Origin: Porogramme epimiltina
Taxonomy: Eukaryota > Basidiomycota > Agaricomycetes > Polyporales > Polyporaceae
DNA length: 38,664 nucleotides
Assembly: GCA_900155495.1 (NCBI GenBank)
Contig: FTLJ01001098.1
Span: 1 to 38,664 of the forward strand
Direction of reading: 5' to 3'
The position numbers were made by a program, and so were the translations under genes. The first letter of the stretch is position 1, and each line of letters opens with the position of its first letter. Positions 11,195-22,977 of this stretch are shown in pieces. Under the pieces are notes generated by a model. That model ran no database searches. It had not been told where the DNA came from and saw only the letters and a program-made list of their open reading frames with translations.

Positions 11195-13538
11195 TTACGC
11201 AAACGAGGTCAAAGACTGGCTTGGCAGAGCTCGGTGTGTATACTGACCATCAGGAATCACGGTAATGTTGTCCCGCATGAGCTGGAGGACTTTCTTGGAA
11301 GGTAGCTCATATTGAGGCCATGGAGCTGCATGTCAAACATGAGGAGTGATTATTGGGTAAAGCATGCACAAACTCACCTCCTGGATTCAAGTCGGACACG
11401 AAGCGGACGTAGAAGTCCGCCATCTGACTCGCGAACTGCCGCTCCACTTCCGGGAACTGGCCGAACAGAAGGATAAGCTCCGAAGCGTGGAACACTGCGC
11501 AGCCCGCCGTCAGCCTACGTGGTGTGACGGACTTGGCATACCACACACCTCCTCTCACTGGGTCCTGGCCTGGGATGAATTCCGTAAAGAAGTAGGCAAA
11601 CAAAGGCTGCATGGGAGCCGCCTTGCCAAACAGCAGCCGACGGGGTGAAAGGTACATGTTATCGGTGTACCACGCTTCTGCCCGGTCAAAGAGCGAATCC
11701 CCGGTATTGAATACACCGCCAAGGCTGGAGTCATTCGCTGGGTAAAACTTGTTCATGGTGTCGAACACATCTTGAGTGACAGTGCTCGGATCGATGAGGA
11801 GGTCCTTAATGAACTGATCGAACCTGGCAGTCTCTTCCGCCGGAGGAATGCTCAGGTTGGCAACGGAAACACTGAAACCTGTGCCTTCGTTGAGCTATAG
11901 GGGGTAAATTAGTGAATAGCAGCTACTGTAGAGGTTAGGAAGGGGCTCGCATTAGTTCCTGCAAGGATTGGAACGTGCAAGAAGTTGCCGCTTGCAATAC
12001 GCAGTGACGGACGTTCCGATATAAGACTGTTGGAAGGACCGGGGGCAGGCTGCCATAGCTGACCATTAAGGGTCGCATCCGTCATAACATTCGTTGCGTT
12101 CAAAAGTGTCTGCACAAAGGAGACCGTCGTGAGAATGGATGTGACGCAACGACAGCATACTCACCTCGTACGGCACATTCTGCAAGCAAGAAAAGGAGGC
12201 AGGGCCTGATGGGCATCCCGTAGCGGCTAGAAGCCGAGCGTATGGGAAGCCGGGATCGTCGTATCGGCTCGCTGGGGGTGCAGTTTTGCTGTAGAGGCGG
12301 TGATTAGAGTGATGGTAAACAGTGTCGAAAGGTTATGCTCACAATGGGCCCGTGGAAGAGTCAAAGATGGCAGCTCTGAAGAGAGGACGTGAAGGGGGGA
12401 ATAGGACGTGCGCCTCGCAACTTCCGGCCCCGGCTGACTGTGACGTGACATGGTCAGCAAAGGATCAAGTCGACTTCTCTCAGAGTCTCAAGCACATACT
12501 TGGCCCCAAATGGTGACCTGATTATTGACGTCAACACTTGTTTAACAGAGCAACTGCTTAGACGTACTTTCGAAGGGTCTCCGCCAAATGCAGGCAAGTT
12601 GTCTTGCAGGAACGCAAGTGCCGCAGTCTGATCCTGAAGACCAGCGTTTAGGTCCTCGGGGGGGACGAACTTACTTGCGAGCTTATTGCAGGAAGCCATT
12701 ATTTAAGTGCATTATGAATCCAGGAGTTCTACTCACGAAACCAAAGCTATTGACACGATAGTTCCTAGGGGCCGCATTAGTTCGATGTTCAGCGACCAAC
12801 ACGGACATACTTACACCGAGACGAACATAAACGGTTTTCCAATGGCGACGCTGCGCTGGATGAGAACTGACGAATGTGGTATGAGAAATGGCAATGAACT
12901 TAAACGTGGAAGAAGTGCTTGGCGGGGACTAACACGTGGGATTGTATTGAGGGTTGGAAGCAGCGCTACACACGGGTCGGAGCAATTAGTCTGCGGAGCT
13001 GCGCAGAAGTGAGTATGTATACACACCCGTTCATGTACGCGCCGCCCTGGAGTAAGGTTGTGTCCTTCAGTGTTCGTCGGCGGGATATTGGAAAGATCAA
13101 GGACATACGTAGAACCATACTAAAACTGGCAACTTCTCTTTGCTGCTCACCCCACTTGGACGGAATACCTTGAATGAAATTGAATGATATCGTGTACGAG
13201 AAGCAGATTAGATATATCTAACTCACATTGAGAAACAAGCAGTCTTCAGACATGGGTGCGTTGAGACTACTGGACGGGACCTGTGGGCACGCGTTCCCAA
13301 ACGTCGAGGCGTTCTTCACCCCTAACACAGGCTTGACGATAGGAACAGGGGCCTTGAAACGAAGCGAGCCAACGGGAGGCTGGGCGAACGGCACACCAAG
13401 CCAACGATCGATGCCTCCCGATACGGACAGGCCACCGAAGGTCCCGGCGGTGGTGCGAACTTCGAGGGGGGATGACACTGCTGCCAGAGGGGACAGCAGA
13501 GACAGAAGGAAGAACAGGGTGGTTGTAGACGTCCACAT
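11195..13538 (-). CDS. Secreted type-B carboxylesterase/lipase
   Basis: Thirteen exons (13538-13227, 13168-13109, 13046-13027, 12965-12934, 12866-12815, 12764-12737, 12681-12568, 12517-12500, 12437-12343, 12288-12165, 12109-11951, 11894-11378, 11325-11195) join in frame to 553 residues. The N-terminus is a signal peptide (MWTSTTTLFFLLSLLSPLAAVSS), so the enzyme is probably secreted. Family features are EDCLFLNV, the oxyanion-hole GGAYMNG, VNYRVNSFGF, LQDQTAAL, the nucleophile Ser in GQSAGA, the acid Glu in GTNLNEGTGF and the His in VFHASEL. Length is normal. Four exons are only 18-32 bases. The 18-base exon encodes VTIWGQ just before the nucleophile. The intron at 11950-11895 needs a GC donor. 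It could act on sterol, aromatic or acyl esters; the substrate cannot be told from sequence. Confidence 0.92.
11895..11950 (-). other. GC-AG intron in the carboxylesterase gene
   Basis: On the minus strand the exon ends GGAACTAAT and the intron begins GCGAGC and ends CTATAG. Removing these 56 bases restores GTNLNEGT, the conserved segment holding the acid residue of the triad. The only in-frame GT donor nearby would leave a 32-base intron and insert eight unconserved residues, so the GC donor is preferred. Confidence 0.7.
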
Positions 13539-13601
13539 GGCGGCCAAGGTGCTTGCAATAGGCGAGGAGACGGACGATCGAAACAGGACTAAGAAGTGTC
13601 T

Positions 13602-13609
13602 CTTATATG
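13602..13609 (-). promoter_or_regulatory. TATA-like element upstream of the carboxylesterase
   Basis: On the minus strand ACATATAAGAGAC lies about 65 bases before the ATG at 13538. This position and sequence suit a TATA box of an inducible fungal gene. No transcript start was seen directly. Confidence 0.5.
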
Positions 13610-14711
13610 TACTCGCGAGCGGCTGCGCATGACCTGGATTTAGCGGGTACAACCTCCGGACCTGTCAAAGTCGACGGAGCGTCGTCCCATGAAGCGATGT
13701 TCCTGCCGCGCAAGCCGATCAGAAGCCACCTGGGAAGTAGTGGAGAAGAGAGGACTTGCCCTGATTCATAATGTCCGTTCCCTTAGCCTTCACTGAGGCG
13801 GTGTACATTCACATCCGTACCGCGCGGTCTGGGTGGAGGGTCATAGTGCGGGTAGTTCAAAATTATTCTCAAGCTCTGGAACGAAGTGGACGTACGTTCG
13901 TGACCTCGCCACGGGACCCACGGCATCCCGGGTAGTCGGAGATGCCGTGCGGCGATACGTGCACGACGGGACGACTTGTCATAGCAAACTGTGGTATGGA
14001 CCGCATTGAAAACCTGTCAACAAGTCACGGAATTCACTGGCGTAAGTTCCCATCACATGACGCCAAGCCTGATAAGAGGCACGCTACTTCAGCGTTCGAG
14101 GACAAACTTACGAGTAAGACAAGGTGTACTTACTGTCACTTAGGCTATCGCGTACTGGCATAGTGCTGCCGGCTCGGCCTAGAATATAGCGAGCTTCCGA
14201 TATGCTACGTAGAAAAATGCGGGACCCCCGTGCCCGCCAGGTCGTCTTCTCTTCTTCGCCGGAGAAGGAGTCAGGAATATGCACGGACCGAAGGGCCATG
14301 ACGAAGTTCCCGCGGACCAGTGTCATCGCACGTGCCCGTGTGCGATTATTGTCGCAGGCTCGCAGCCACGTCAGCGTTGTGATTTGTGCTCAAAGATAAG
14401 CGAGTAGGTGGTGTGGACCAAGTCTGGAATTGGTATGTGGCAGGGGTCAGGACGGCACTGCGGCAGGCAGGGTCGAGAGGCATCGAGGGGGTCGAAGTCT
14501 GAAGTCAAAACAGGCGACTGAGCCAAGCCAGGCCCAGCGAGGATGATGCCAAGAGCCCGTGAATATCGGAACCAATCGGCGCCTAGTGCTTTGACTTGCA
14601 ACGAAATCGCTGGTGGCTCCGGCGACTTGGAAGCACCTCTACGGGTCCCTTTGCTGCTACACAACAACTCTGTCACCACTTCCATCACCAGTGAATCCGG
14701 AAAGTCAAACG
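13610..14711. other. Divergent intergenic region carboxylesterase / SHOC1-ZIP2-like gene
   Basis: About 1.1 kb separates the two divergent starts. A CCAAT box lies at 14572-14576, about 136 bases before the ATG at 14712. Two minus-strand open frames (near 14108-14326 and 14371-14688) show no family motif and no credible splice links to each other, so I do not call a gene here. Confidence 0.45.
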
Positions 14712-17700
14712 ATGTTAGACGTTGCGGATCGCGAACTCGAACTTCGCACTCACATCCGCAGTCTCTTGCTCCAGTATGCCCTCAATCATCTCACTACGAA
14801 TTACGTTGAATGGACTCAAGAAACGGTCTCAAATGTGCGCATATAGCCTATCACCTCGATTTGACTCGCTATCTGACACGCGCGGTATGCCAGATACTCT
14901 CAGAATGTCTTTCTCCTATTCCTGTGGTTTCGCCTACCTATGTTCTTCTACCCGTGGAGCCGCTCGAGGTGCTTTCTCAGAAATGGGAGCTATCAAGGCT
15001 AGATTTGTACGAAGAGCGTTGGAAGGTCGAGGATACGGAAGTCCTATCGCATATCAGGCGCCTTCTCCCCGCTGGACATCGGGCCCGACCCAACATCTCC
15101 GATAGGTTTTGGCGACGTGACGACGACGGTAGGAAAAATTGCCTTTACTTTCCATTTAGAGGAGACTTGACCAGTCGACCAGTCGACTATGACGATGTCG
15201 TCCTCCGCCGCCCTCTGTCTCCTGTTTTGACCCACCAATCGAGTCTGGCTACTCCCAAGCCAGGAGCCCAACTCGCGAAGCAACCACAGTCGACGAAAGA
15301 GTTCCTGCACTGGCACAAATTAGGGCCTGTTACCGTTAGCGATCCCAAAGACCCCAACATTCAAGTAGACGACGCACTGTACGTACAATCCCAAATGCAG
15401 ATCCCCATTCCTCACCGAACGAGCAATGCAGGGGAAATAGACTGCCCATTGACTCGACTAGTCACGCGCAAGTCGTCAACCTCATCAAATCCGTACCGTA
15501 TGCAAGGCCCCGCCCACAGGATGCACCCGTACCGGAAGCGATTGACATGTTTCTACGAGCAGATTCTCCCCCTCCGACCTTGATTGAGTTAGAAACGTTG
15601 CCAATATTCCCTCGAGATCGACGTACAGGGCGGAAAGAACCCCAGCAAGAGCAGAGAGACTCCTGCGTTTCGATGTGTCTTCAAAGTCTGGCGAGTGTCT
15701 CTCAGTCGTGGTTATCTCCGGTAGAAGTGAAGGACGAGGATGAAGACCTTGCAAACGAGCATTTAGCCGTTGTCGACGGATGGTGTCAGTACAACGAAGT
15801 GCTGCAACCAACTATATGTACTCACCACTTCGTTCACTTAGTGGCGTTCCGAATGCCGTCTCCTGTCAAACTCGATACCCCCTCCCTTGCGTCCGATTCC
15901 TCTGGCTTGGATGAGTTGTTTTTGCCCTCGTCGTCGGACCAAAGCTTCGGTGAGGAGTTTAGTCCTATAGGTAAGTAGTTCTCGTCATGGAAGTGAGCGT
16001 GATCCGTAACCCCTGAGTGCAGAAGAGATCCAAGTACCCTGGTCAGAGAAATTTGGGGGAGGCTCCGTCAAGCCGTCCGTGTCGGGAGATAACAGCAAGT
16101 GAGTGGTCGAAATTGGATGCGCGATATCGCTGAGACGACCGCTGGCCTAGTCTCGCAACCTTCCTGCCTCCCTTCCTTCAGATGCCTCAGAGTATAGTAC
16201 CTCGAATAGTTGACTCACCTCGGTCCTGCCCTTCATCCCCCTGCACGCATATCACGGCGTCGATGCTTGGACAACCACCTTCACGGCTAGCCCCTAGTCG
16301 CTCTATGGACACCCCCAGAACTCTTGACGTGGGACCCTCTAGTAGTGACGACTCAGTGTCTTTCGCCGTGAAAACGATTGTTCAAACTTACGGAGAGGTT
16401 CTCCCCGGGGACGATCCTGCGGATATAATTCTAGAGGAGAAGCTCGACGAGAAGGACAGTCTGCTCATGGATGGTAGGAGAGGTTCGGCCAACACAGTTG
16501 GCCTCACGTGCTGATCCTCGCCTCAGTCCCCAAAATGCGCCCCCCAAACGAACACGCCCCCAAGAATGTATTACCTTCCAAGCTCTCTGACTTAGTTGCC
16601 GCCAGTCTCACAGAACCAACGGCGAACGCAATCGTACCACCTAGGAATGGTGTCGGATTCTTGAAGAAGGCAAAAGGACTCCAGTCGCTGAGTATCCAGC
16701 TGAGCTGGGTGTACGTTTGGCTCGTAACCGACTTTTACCGCTCATTAACCCCCTTTCGGAAGGCCCTTCAAGTACGCTAACAAAATACCCACCGAGGAGG
16801 AAGTCGCCGACGTGGAAAACGACCCTTGTCCGCAGCTTACCAAGGCCATCGGTCTGCCTAAGGAAGAAATCGTTTCCCGGCTTTCTGATTTATTGGACGA
16901 GAGCAGGGTCTTTGCCTCGCAGCACGCGGAGCCATCGGCAAAATTCTTCTCGGAAGACGGGGATCTGGGCGACTTGCTTGAGACACATCGGGCATTCGCC
17001 ATCGAGATAGAGCTAGTCCTGCCTCGCGGAGATCGGAGAACACTGGCTGGGCTTTCGCTGGAGCTTGCGGACAAAGACAGACCGACTAGTAGTAGTGAGG
17101 TGAACACGCCCCTGCAAGAATTCAATCGTTTACAACCACCTTCAAAGAAGGTCCGATTTCGGAGCCCCGAGTCATCCTACTATGATTTTTCCCCTCTCCA
17201 AAACGATTCTGGCGTTGTTCTTCTTGACATACCCGCCCTCGAAGAAAATGATACGCGCAACCTGTTCACACAACTGGCTTCGGCTGCGGAAGGCTACGAA
17301 GGGTCTCCTGGTGATGGCGATGCTTTTCCAGACCTAGATGCTGTTCACTTTTGCTGCGACCTCGAAATGCCAGCTCCTGGGGTCGGTTCTGGTCCTCGTT
17401 CGAACTCGCCTGGATCACGACATTCACAACGGTCTGACGAATCCATCAACGAGTGCGGGCCCCGAGCCACGGAAACCTTTCCAATCGGCGCCACTCGCGA
17501 GCCTCCCGCTAACCTCTTGCGTCGCGTATTTGGAAATTCTAACCAGGCCGCCGACGCTTCTGCTACTGGCTGTCATGTTCCCCTGGGCACAACTGACAGT
17601 GTTGCCGATAATTCTCATGAGTTTCATCCGACGACGGACTCCGTTGATCACCTGCCTAAGCCCGCATACTTGGAAAGCCTCTCTACCGGCCAGTCCCTTG

Positions 17701-18975
17701 CGCACTTTATGGCCTTCTGTGGGAAGACCCTACTACCCGACGCTGCGCCCCAGTCTAGCCATGCTGCGCTCCCTGGAACGGACCTTGCCAAGTCAGACCA
17801 GGAAATAGAGCATTCTTCCGCCATTCGAGGAACCCCAGCCGAATTACTTGACCGTCGCACGCTGCGCCTTCCAGAAGACTATGAACCACCCAGCACATTG
17901 CACCGGTATATGGCGTCAATCGACCTCATTCAACGGCGTGCGCTAGTGCGCGCGCTCCGGGCGTACTGTTCGGTCGAGCTTGTAGAGCGCGAAACCCTGG
18001 GAGCCGGCATTACCGAAGACGTCCACCTTATTCTTGACTGCGACACCGCCGTGTTCTTTGTGGCGCTCGAAGCCCTCCCCGCATGCGGAACCGCACTCAT
18101 CGGCACCCTAACCACGCTGTCGTGGCGCTACGCCAATCTGCTCGTGGTGCTGGAATGCTACCCGTCCGTATGGGATGTACGTTACGACGCCACAGACGAC
18201 AGGCCCGTCGCGAGCGCGTGGAGCGAACCGGTTGTCCGCGCGGTGCACCGCCTCCGGCGGGACGTGCAGATTGCACAGGGTATACAGAACATGCGCGCCC
18301 GTACCGAGGTTGCGTATGGTTTCGCCGAGTCGGTCGAAGAAGCCGCCGCGTTCGCACGCGTGTTCGGGGACGTTGCAGAGACGCGAGACGGCGTTCTTGA
18401 AGCGGCGTGGGGAGAGCGGGAGTGGCTGACACATGAGGAACGGGATGTGAGTATCACCCGCATTGTGCCCTCTGCCTTGCCCTGAGCTGGATACGCTACG
18501 GGCGGTGCGCCATGCTGCTTCGGTATACCACCGGCCCTTGTATTCGAAACATGGGGTGATGCATGATGCGCTTCTTCTACGCTAGACGTCGGGCAGAACT
18601 GACATTTTCGAATTGCACAGGGTGAACACGAGCTCTCCGGAGTCGACGGGATGAACACCTTCGCGGCGTCTTTCCTACTGTCTCGAACAACGTTGGAGAA
18701 TCTATTGGAGATGCCCGCCGAGGATCGCCTCCTAGAATTTGGAGATATCGTTGGTGGAGAAAGAATGGTGAGCGCCATACTACGGTTCTAGTACATCGTT
18801 AGTGCAGCGCGCACTGATTCCTTCTGTGGCGCCATAGACGTGTTTCAATAGCGACCTGATAAGACGCTTCGCTGCCGCCCAGCTCCCTCCGTCTTCACCA
18901 ACCCATATGGAGGCGTCATCATCACTGAGCTCGATCCCCTACTTCGGGGACAGCGATCTCGAGGTAGCACAGTGA
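14712..18975 (+). CDS. Putative meiotic crossover factor, SHOC1/ZIP2-like (XPF family)
   Basis: Nine exons (14712-14834, 14894-15378, 15432-15970, 16023-16098, 16151-16473, 16527-16710, 16763-18446, 18621-18767, 18838-18975) join in frame to 1232 residues, all GT-AG. The first 980 residues are mostly low-complexity, acidic and Ser/Pro-rich, with few recognisable elements (LEVLSQKWELSRLDL, LSWVPFKYANKIP). From about residue 998, HLILDCDTAVFF, then TLTTLSWRYANLLVVLECYPS, look like an XPF-type nuclease fold in which the GDx(n)ERKx3D metal motif is absent. From residue 1139, HELSGVDGMNTFAASFLL and LLEFGDIVGGERM look like the tandem helix-hairpin-helix of XPF proteins. That order, with catalytic residues lost, is known for SHOC1/ZIP2, which with SPO16 binds recombination intermediates in the ZMM pathway. 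This is inference from architecture; another XPF-like protein is possible. The first ATG in the frame is 14712. Confidence 0.6.
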
Positions 18976-19211
18976 TGCTTTCTGGAGCACCTCATTGGCG
19001 CGATGGCACATGTCAAAGAGGATATAAATAGCTGGCTGGTATCGATACACTAGTACAATACACCACGCAATACCACACTACATTTCATGCGCTTGAGCAC
19101 TGCTCCTGACTAAAACCGCGACAACCACGCTGACCCGACTCTCCACGGTCGCGCGGGTGTCCGATGCGCCGCGTGGGCTTCATGGAACCTTGATGTCTCG
19201 CCAATCTGAGA
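18976..19211. other. Convergent 3' intergenic region
   Basis: A gap of 236 bases lies between the stop codons of the SHOC1/ZIP2-like gene (+) and the kelch gene (-). It includes a short A/T-rich part near 19020-19085. No gene was seen. Confidence 0.45.
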
Positions 19212-20500
19212 TCAATTGATCTCGAGCTCCCACAGCTCGTCCGTCCGCTCGTTGGACGCCAAAAGGCCGCCGAACATGACCGTCTGGGTGTGGCCCGCCG
19301 GGTCCAGCCAGGACGCGGAGGGGAACCACCCGCGCCCGACCGGCGGGTCATGTTCTTCGTCGCCGGTAACCTCCAACCGGTGCCATGCCCATCCCTTACG
19401 GATGTCCCAGTCGTCGGACTTGTCGTCGCCCTTGGAGAGCACCCAGACGTCGTTCCAGAACGTGCCGGCGCCAGCGTGCCCGTTGGCAGCGGGGTCGCCT
19501 TCGCCATGGTAGAGCACAGCGAGCGCATGGTTAAGCGAAGGCGAGGGCGACTGGAACCGCGCAAAGCCGTGCACGGAGCGAGCGCCAGGGCTCCCGTGAA
19601 CGGGGTCGGCAACAGGCTGAACGGTCACCCACTTGTCTTCGGATACAAGGTAGACGTCGAGTTCGCCCGCCGCAGCAGGGAGTTCGTGCCCGCAGAAGCC
19701 TAACCGCGCGCGCCGGCGTAAAGGGACAACGGTCAGCGGGAAAGAGAAGGGGTGGATGACTGGACTTTGACGTACCGCCGTAACGGAGCAGTACATCCGT
19801 GTCTCCCGCGATCGTCGTTGCGACAAGCGCAGTCCCGCCTCGACCGGGGTCAGGTGCGGACGCCAGGGTTTTCCATTCATTGGTCTTCAAGTCGTACGCA
19901 TGGAGCGTGCTGAGCCTACCGCTTTCAGGGCAACCCGCGTGCACGTAGATGTGTCCCTGTGGAACATGAGCGCAGGGTCGACGCGCGCCGGAGAAGGCTA
20001 TTTACCCCATGAACGACGGCTGTATGGTAGCTGCGCGATGCGGGGGCCTGTTCTTCGTTCGCGGCAGTGATGCGTTCCCACTTTACCGACTGCTGCGAGC
20101 CCTTGCCCGAAGCCACGAATGTCGCCTTCCACACACCCACCTGCTGGGCATCAAGGGGAGTCATGTCCTTCCCGCCGCGGCCGCCCCACACGTAGAGCGC
20201 GCCGTCGTGCCAGACCGTCGTCGCTCCTACCCGGGGCTCGGGGAGCGCCTCGGGCGCGAAGAGAGCCGGATCCGGGGTAAGCATTCGCCATCCCTGGGAG
20301 AGTACGCTCCTAGCGAGATCGAAGACATGGAGGGAGCCTCTTGGCGTGGCGTCGCGCCCTACGCCAGTGTCGACCGGCGTGCGCGGGGCGAGCTCGCCGC
20401 CATAGACGACAACGACTCCGGCCTCTGTAACAGCGATTGTGTGGGACGAACGCGCAAGGAAAGGCGTCTTGGAAAGAAGGAACCAGTGGGCTTGAGCCAT
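19212..20500 (-). CDS. Kelch-repeat beta-propeller protein
   Basis: Three exons (20500-20006, 19956-19776, 19699-19212) join in frame to 387 residues. Kelch-type blades repeat through the whole chain. Each has an R(S/A/G) turn, a run of hydrophobics, a Gly-Gly pair and a Trp or aromatic: LARSSHTIAV...VVYGGE, PRVGATTVW...YVWGGRGG, ASRSYHTAVVHG, LLRYGGFCG, VMFGGLL. The opening FGGE-PR-PVD arrangement and the segment HGEGDPAANGHAGAGTFWND resemble plant nitrile-specifier/epithiospecifier kelch proteins more than galactose oxidase; there is no signal peptide and no sign of the oxidase Cys-Tyr centre. It could be a scaffold or an iron-dependent enzyme; function is unknown. It is divergent from the FAD monooxygenase. 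Confidence 0.8.
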
Positions 20501-21174
20501 TGTTGTATTGAGGAAGTTAAAGAAGTTCTCGAGCGCGGACGCTAGTGAAGTGGGCGGAGGGAGGGCGAGGCGCGGGGGAAAGACTTGTCTCGGGCGACTT
20601 TGATACGGGAACGTGAGAGGTGACACGATACGATACGTGGCGTTTGTGGCCTGGAGACCGACATCGAGGATTTGATTATGGCATGATCACACCATCTCCC
20701 CGACGCTGTGCACCCTCCGAAGAAGTCAAAATAGCGGCCGGACGCGGAGTTCCAAACTCTAAGCGGAGCTCCCAGCCGTCCCCTGACGTCCAATATCCGT
20801 TGTTTGTTCCTGTTAGTTTTCAAAGGCCCTGCCTTCCTAATTCGATTTGACGTGCTTCCTACCGACCTTCGTTCAATGTCTGCTGTGCGCCGAAGGGGTA
20901 CATCCTAAACATGCTCCCCTGGAGTGTCCTTGCAAGGGCGCACTCGGATCAACTAACTCTTTACCAGGATCAACGAGGGAACACACGCCTGTCATGATTG
21001 GTAAGCTGCTTGATAAGCACCACTGCGCCTTTCACTGAACTGTTGTAGATACAGGTGCTGGCGTGTCTCGGCAGAGTCTCCGGAGCTGCGTCCAGGGGAA
21101 TATAAAAGAGATCTTGAGCAACGAGCTGTCCATAATGTCAAACTCACTTCTCTTGTCATCCTCGAATTTACGCG
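20501..21174. other. Divergent intergenic region kelch / FAD monooxygenase
   Basis: These 674 bases must carry both promoters. Only the monooxygenase side shows a clear core element, the TATA box at 21101-21108. No other gene was recognised. Confidence 0.5.
21101..21108 (+). promoter_or_regulatory. TATA box of the FAD monooxygenase
   Basis: TATAAAAG is a perfect TATA consensus, 67 bases before the ATG at 21175. It suggests a short leader and a regulated gene, in contrast to the housekeeping neighbours, where I see none. Confidence 0.65.
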
Positions 21175-22977
21175 ATGTCTCAACCTGCGAAAACCTTCAA
21201 GGTCGCAATTATTGGTGGCGGCGTCTGCGGTCTAGCATGCGCAATCGCACTGCACAATGCCGGTATTTCCGTCGAAGTCTTCGAGGCCGCGGTAAGCCAG
21301 AGGATTTTACTGCAGTATTGTCTTAGCTATCTCACACGTCGTCCGCAGGCTGCGTTCGGTGAAGTAGGCGCGGGAATCGGCTTCGGTACGCCGCACCTAT
21401 TTCTGTCCACCACGACCTTGGCGTAGACGAGTGTATCATTTCTCTAGGCCCCAATGCTGTGCAGGCACTCAAGTACCTGGACCTATTTGATGCTGTGCTC
21501 GGTAAAACAAAACCGGGCGACTATAGCTCCAAGGGATTCTTGTTCTATTCTGGCCTTGGAGATCACGGACTTGTGTACGACGTGTGTGGCGTGTCTATAT
21601 TTGCCAAGATTGCATCTTGTGCACTCACGCCGCGCCTTTTAGTACCCTGCCGCGCCCGAGGATGCTAGCATCAGTATGCATCGGTGAGAGGTCATCTCTC
21701 ATTGGCCGTTAATCAATCATTGTTATACTGACGGAGGTTGGTAGCGCCGTGTTCCTCGAGGCGCTTGTTGGCCTAGTGGATCCAGACACCACGCATTTCA
21801 AGAAGCGCTGTACGTCTGTCACAGAGTCTCTCACCAATCCCGGCCAACTAGTGGTCCACTTTTCCGACGGCACTTCGCACGAGACGGATATCGTTCTCGG
21901 CGCAGACGGCATTAGAAGCGCCGTGCGCAACTACGTCGTGGCTGATGGCGCAGAGAAGGTCGTGTTCGGCAACACCGTAGCCTACCGTGGGCTTATTCCG
22001 CACGCCGCGCTCAAGACTGCCGGATTTGAGATGCAACTGGCGGGCCGTCCGGCTTGCTTCGTCGGGCCGGATAAGGTGAGAGAAACAATCGTGCCCGCCA
22101 CCTCGAGATATTTTGGATATCCGTTCTGACGGACTTTGGGTGTAACGCAGCACATCGTAGTCGTTCCCATCAAGAACGGGGAGATTGTACGTGCATACAA
22201 TGATACTGCGCTCGAACACGTTCTTCGGAACTCAAAGGGTCTTTTTCCACCAGATAAATGTTGCCGCCTTCTCGGCGCGGTATGATATTCCCATGGGAGC
22301 TCAGGGTCTTCCTGAGAGTGCGCCGTGGGTCGGCCAGGTATCGCGCGAAGAATTGCAGAAGGAGTTTGATGCGTGGGGTCCCGATGTGCGCACCCTTCTA
22401 GGATGCCTGCCGGAGAAGACACTCCGGTGGTCTGTTCATGTTGTGCACCCATCGTTGGAGAGTTACTCTAAGGGGAATGTGGCACTCCTTGGCGATGCGG
22501 TGCGTGTTACTTGGTGTTTCCCCACAATTTCCGGGGAAGTTCTGAGGGGGGGGCTTTGATATCTAGGCCCATGGTATGCTTCCCCACCTCGGAGCAGGCG
22601 CTGGACAGGGTCTTGAAGATGCCCTACTCCTCGTCCGCCTGCTCAGTCACCCAGATACCAATTTGGGTAACTTGAACGTGGGCGCCAGAATTACTCCTGT
22701 TGCATGTCCAAGACTCACACCATGACCACATTAGCGCGTCCTCCAAGTTTATTCTCACGTCCGCAAGCGCCGAGCACAGATGGTCTGGGACGCCAGCAAG
22801 CACGCGGGAAGTGTCTACGACTTTCATGGGCCCAGCGGGACCACAGCCGAAGGCATAAGTGCGGATCTCAAGGAACAGTGGAAGCTGGTATGGGGGTACG
22901 ATGTTAATGACGACTGGGAGGCCGGGTTGTCCCATCTGCGATCCGACAACACTTTTCAGGAGGCGCCTCTCGGCTAG
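21175..22977 (+). CDS. FAD-dependent monooxygenase, salicylate-hydroxylase type
   Basis: Nine exons (21175-21291, 21349-21385, 21448-21581, 21643-21683, 21745-22075, 22151-22186, 22254-22499, 22567-22677, 22735-22977) join in frame to 431 residues, the normal family length. It is a class A flavoprotein hydroxylase. It has VAIIGGGVCGLACAIAL with the dinucleotide-binding GxGxxG, an Arg-ending MHR segment, DIVLGADGIRSAVR (the DG motif), and LLGDAAHGMLPHLGAGAGQGLEDA, where the GD motif binds flavin ribose. The tail RKRRAQMVWDASKHAG and FHGPSG is characteristic of salicylate-hydroxylase-like enzymes. It should use NAD(P)H and O2 to hydroxylate an aromatic acid or related compound. Exons 2, 4 and 6 are under 45 bases. 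No signal peptide, so probably cytosolic. The exact substrate is unknown. Confidence 0.92.

Noticed and set aside
14108..14688. Possible minus-strand gene between the carboxylesterase and the SHOC1/ZIP2-like gene
   Set aside because: Two short frames without recognisable motifs; no splice pair joins them convincingly, and they lie in a region needed as promoter for two genes.
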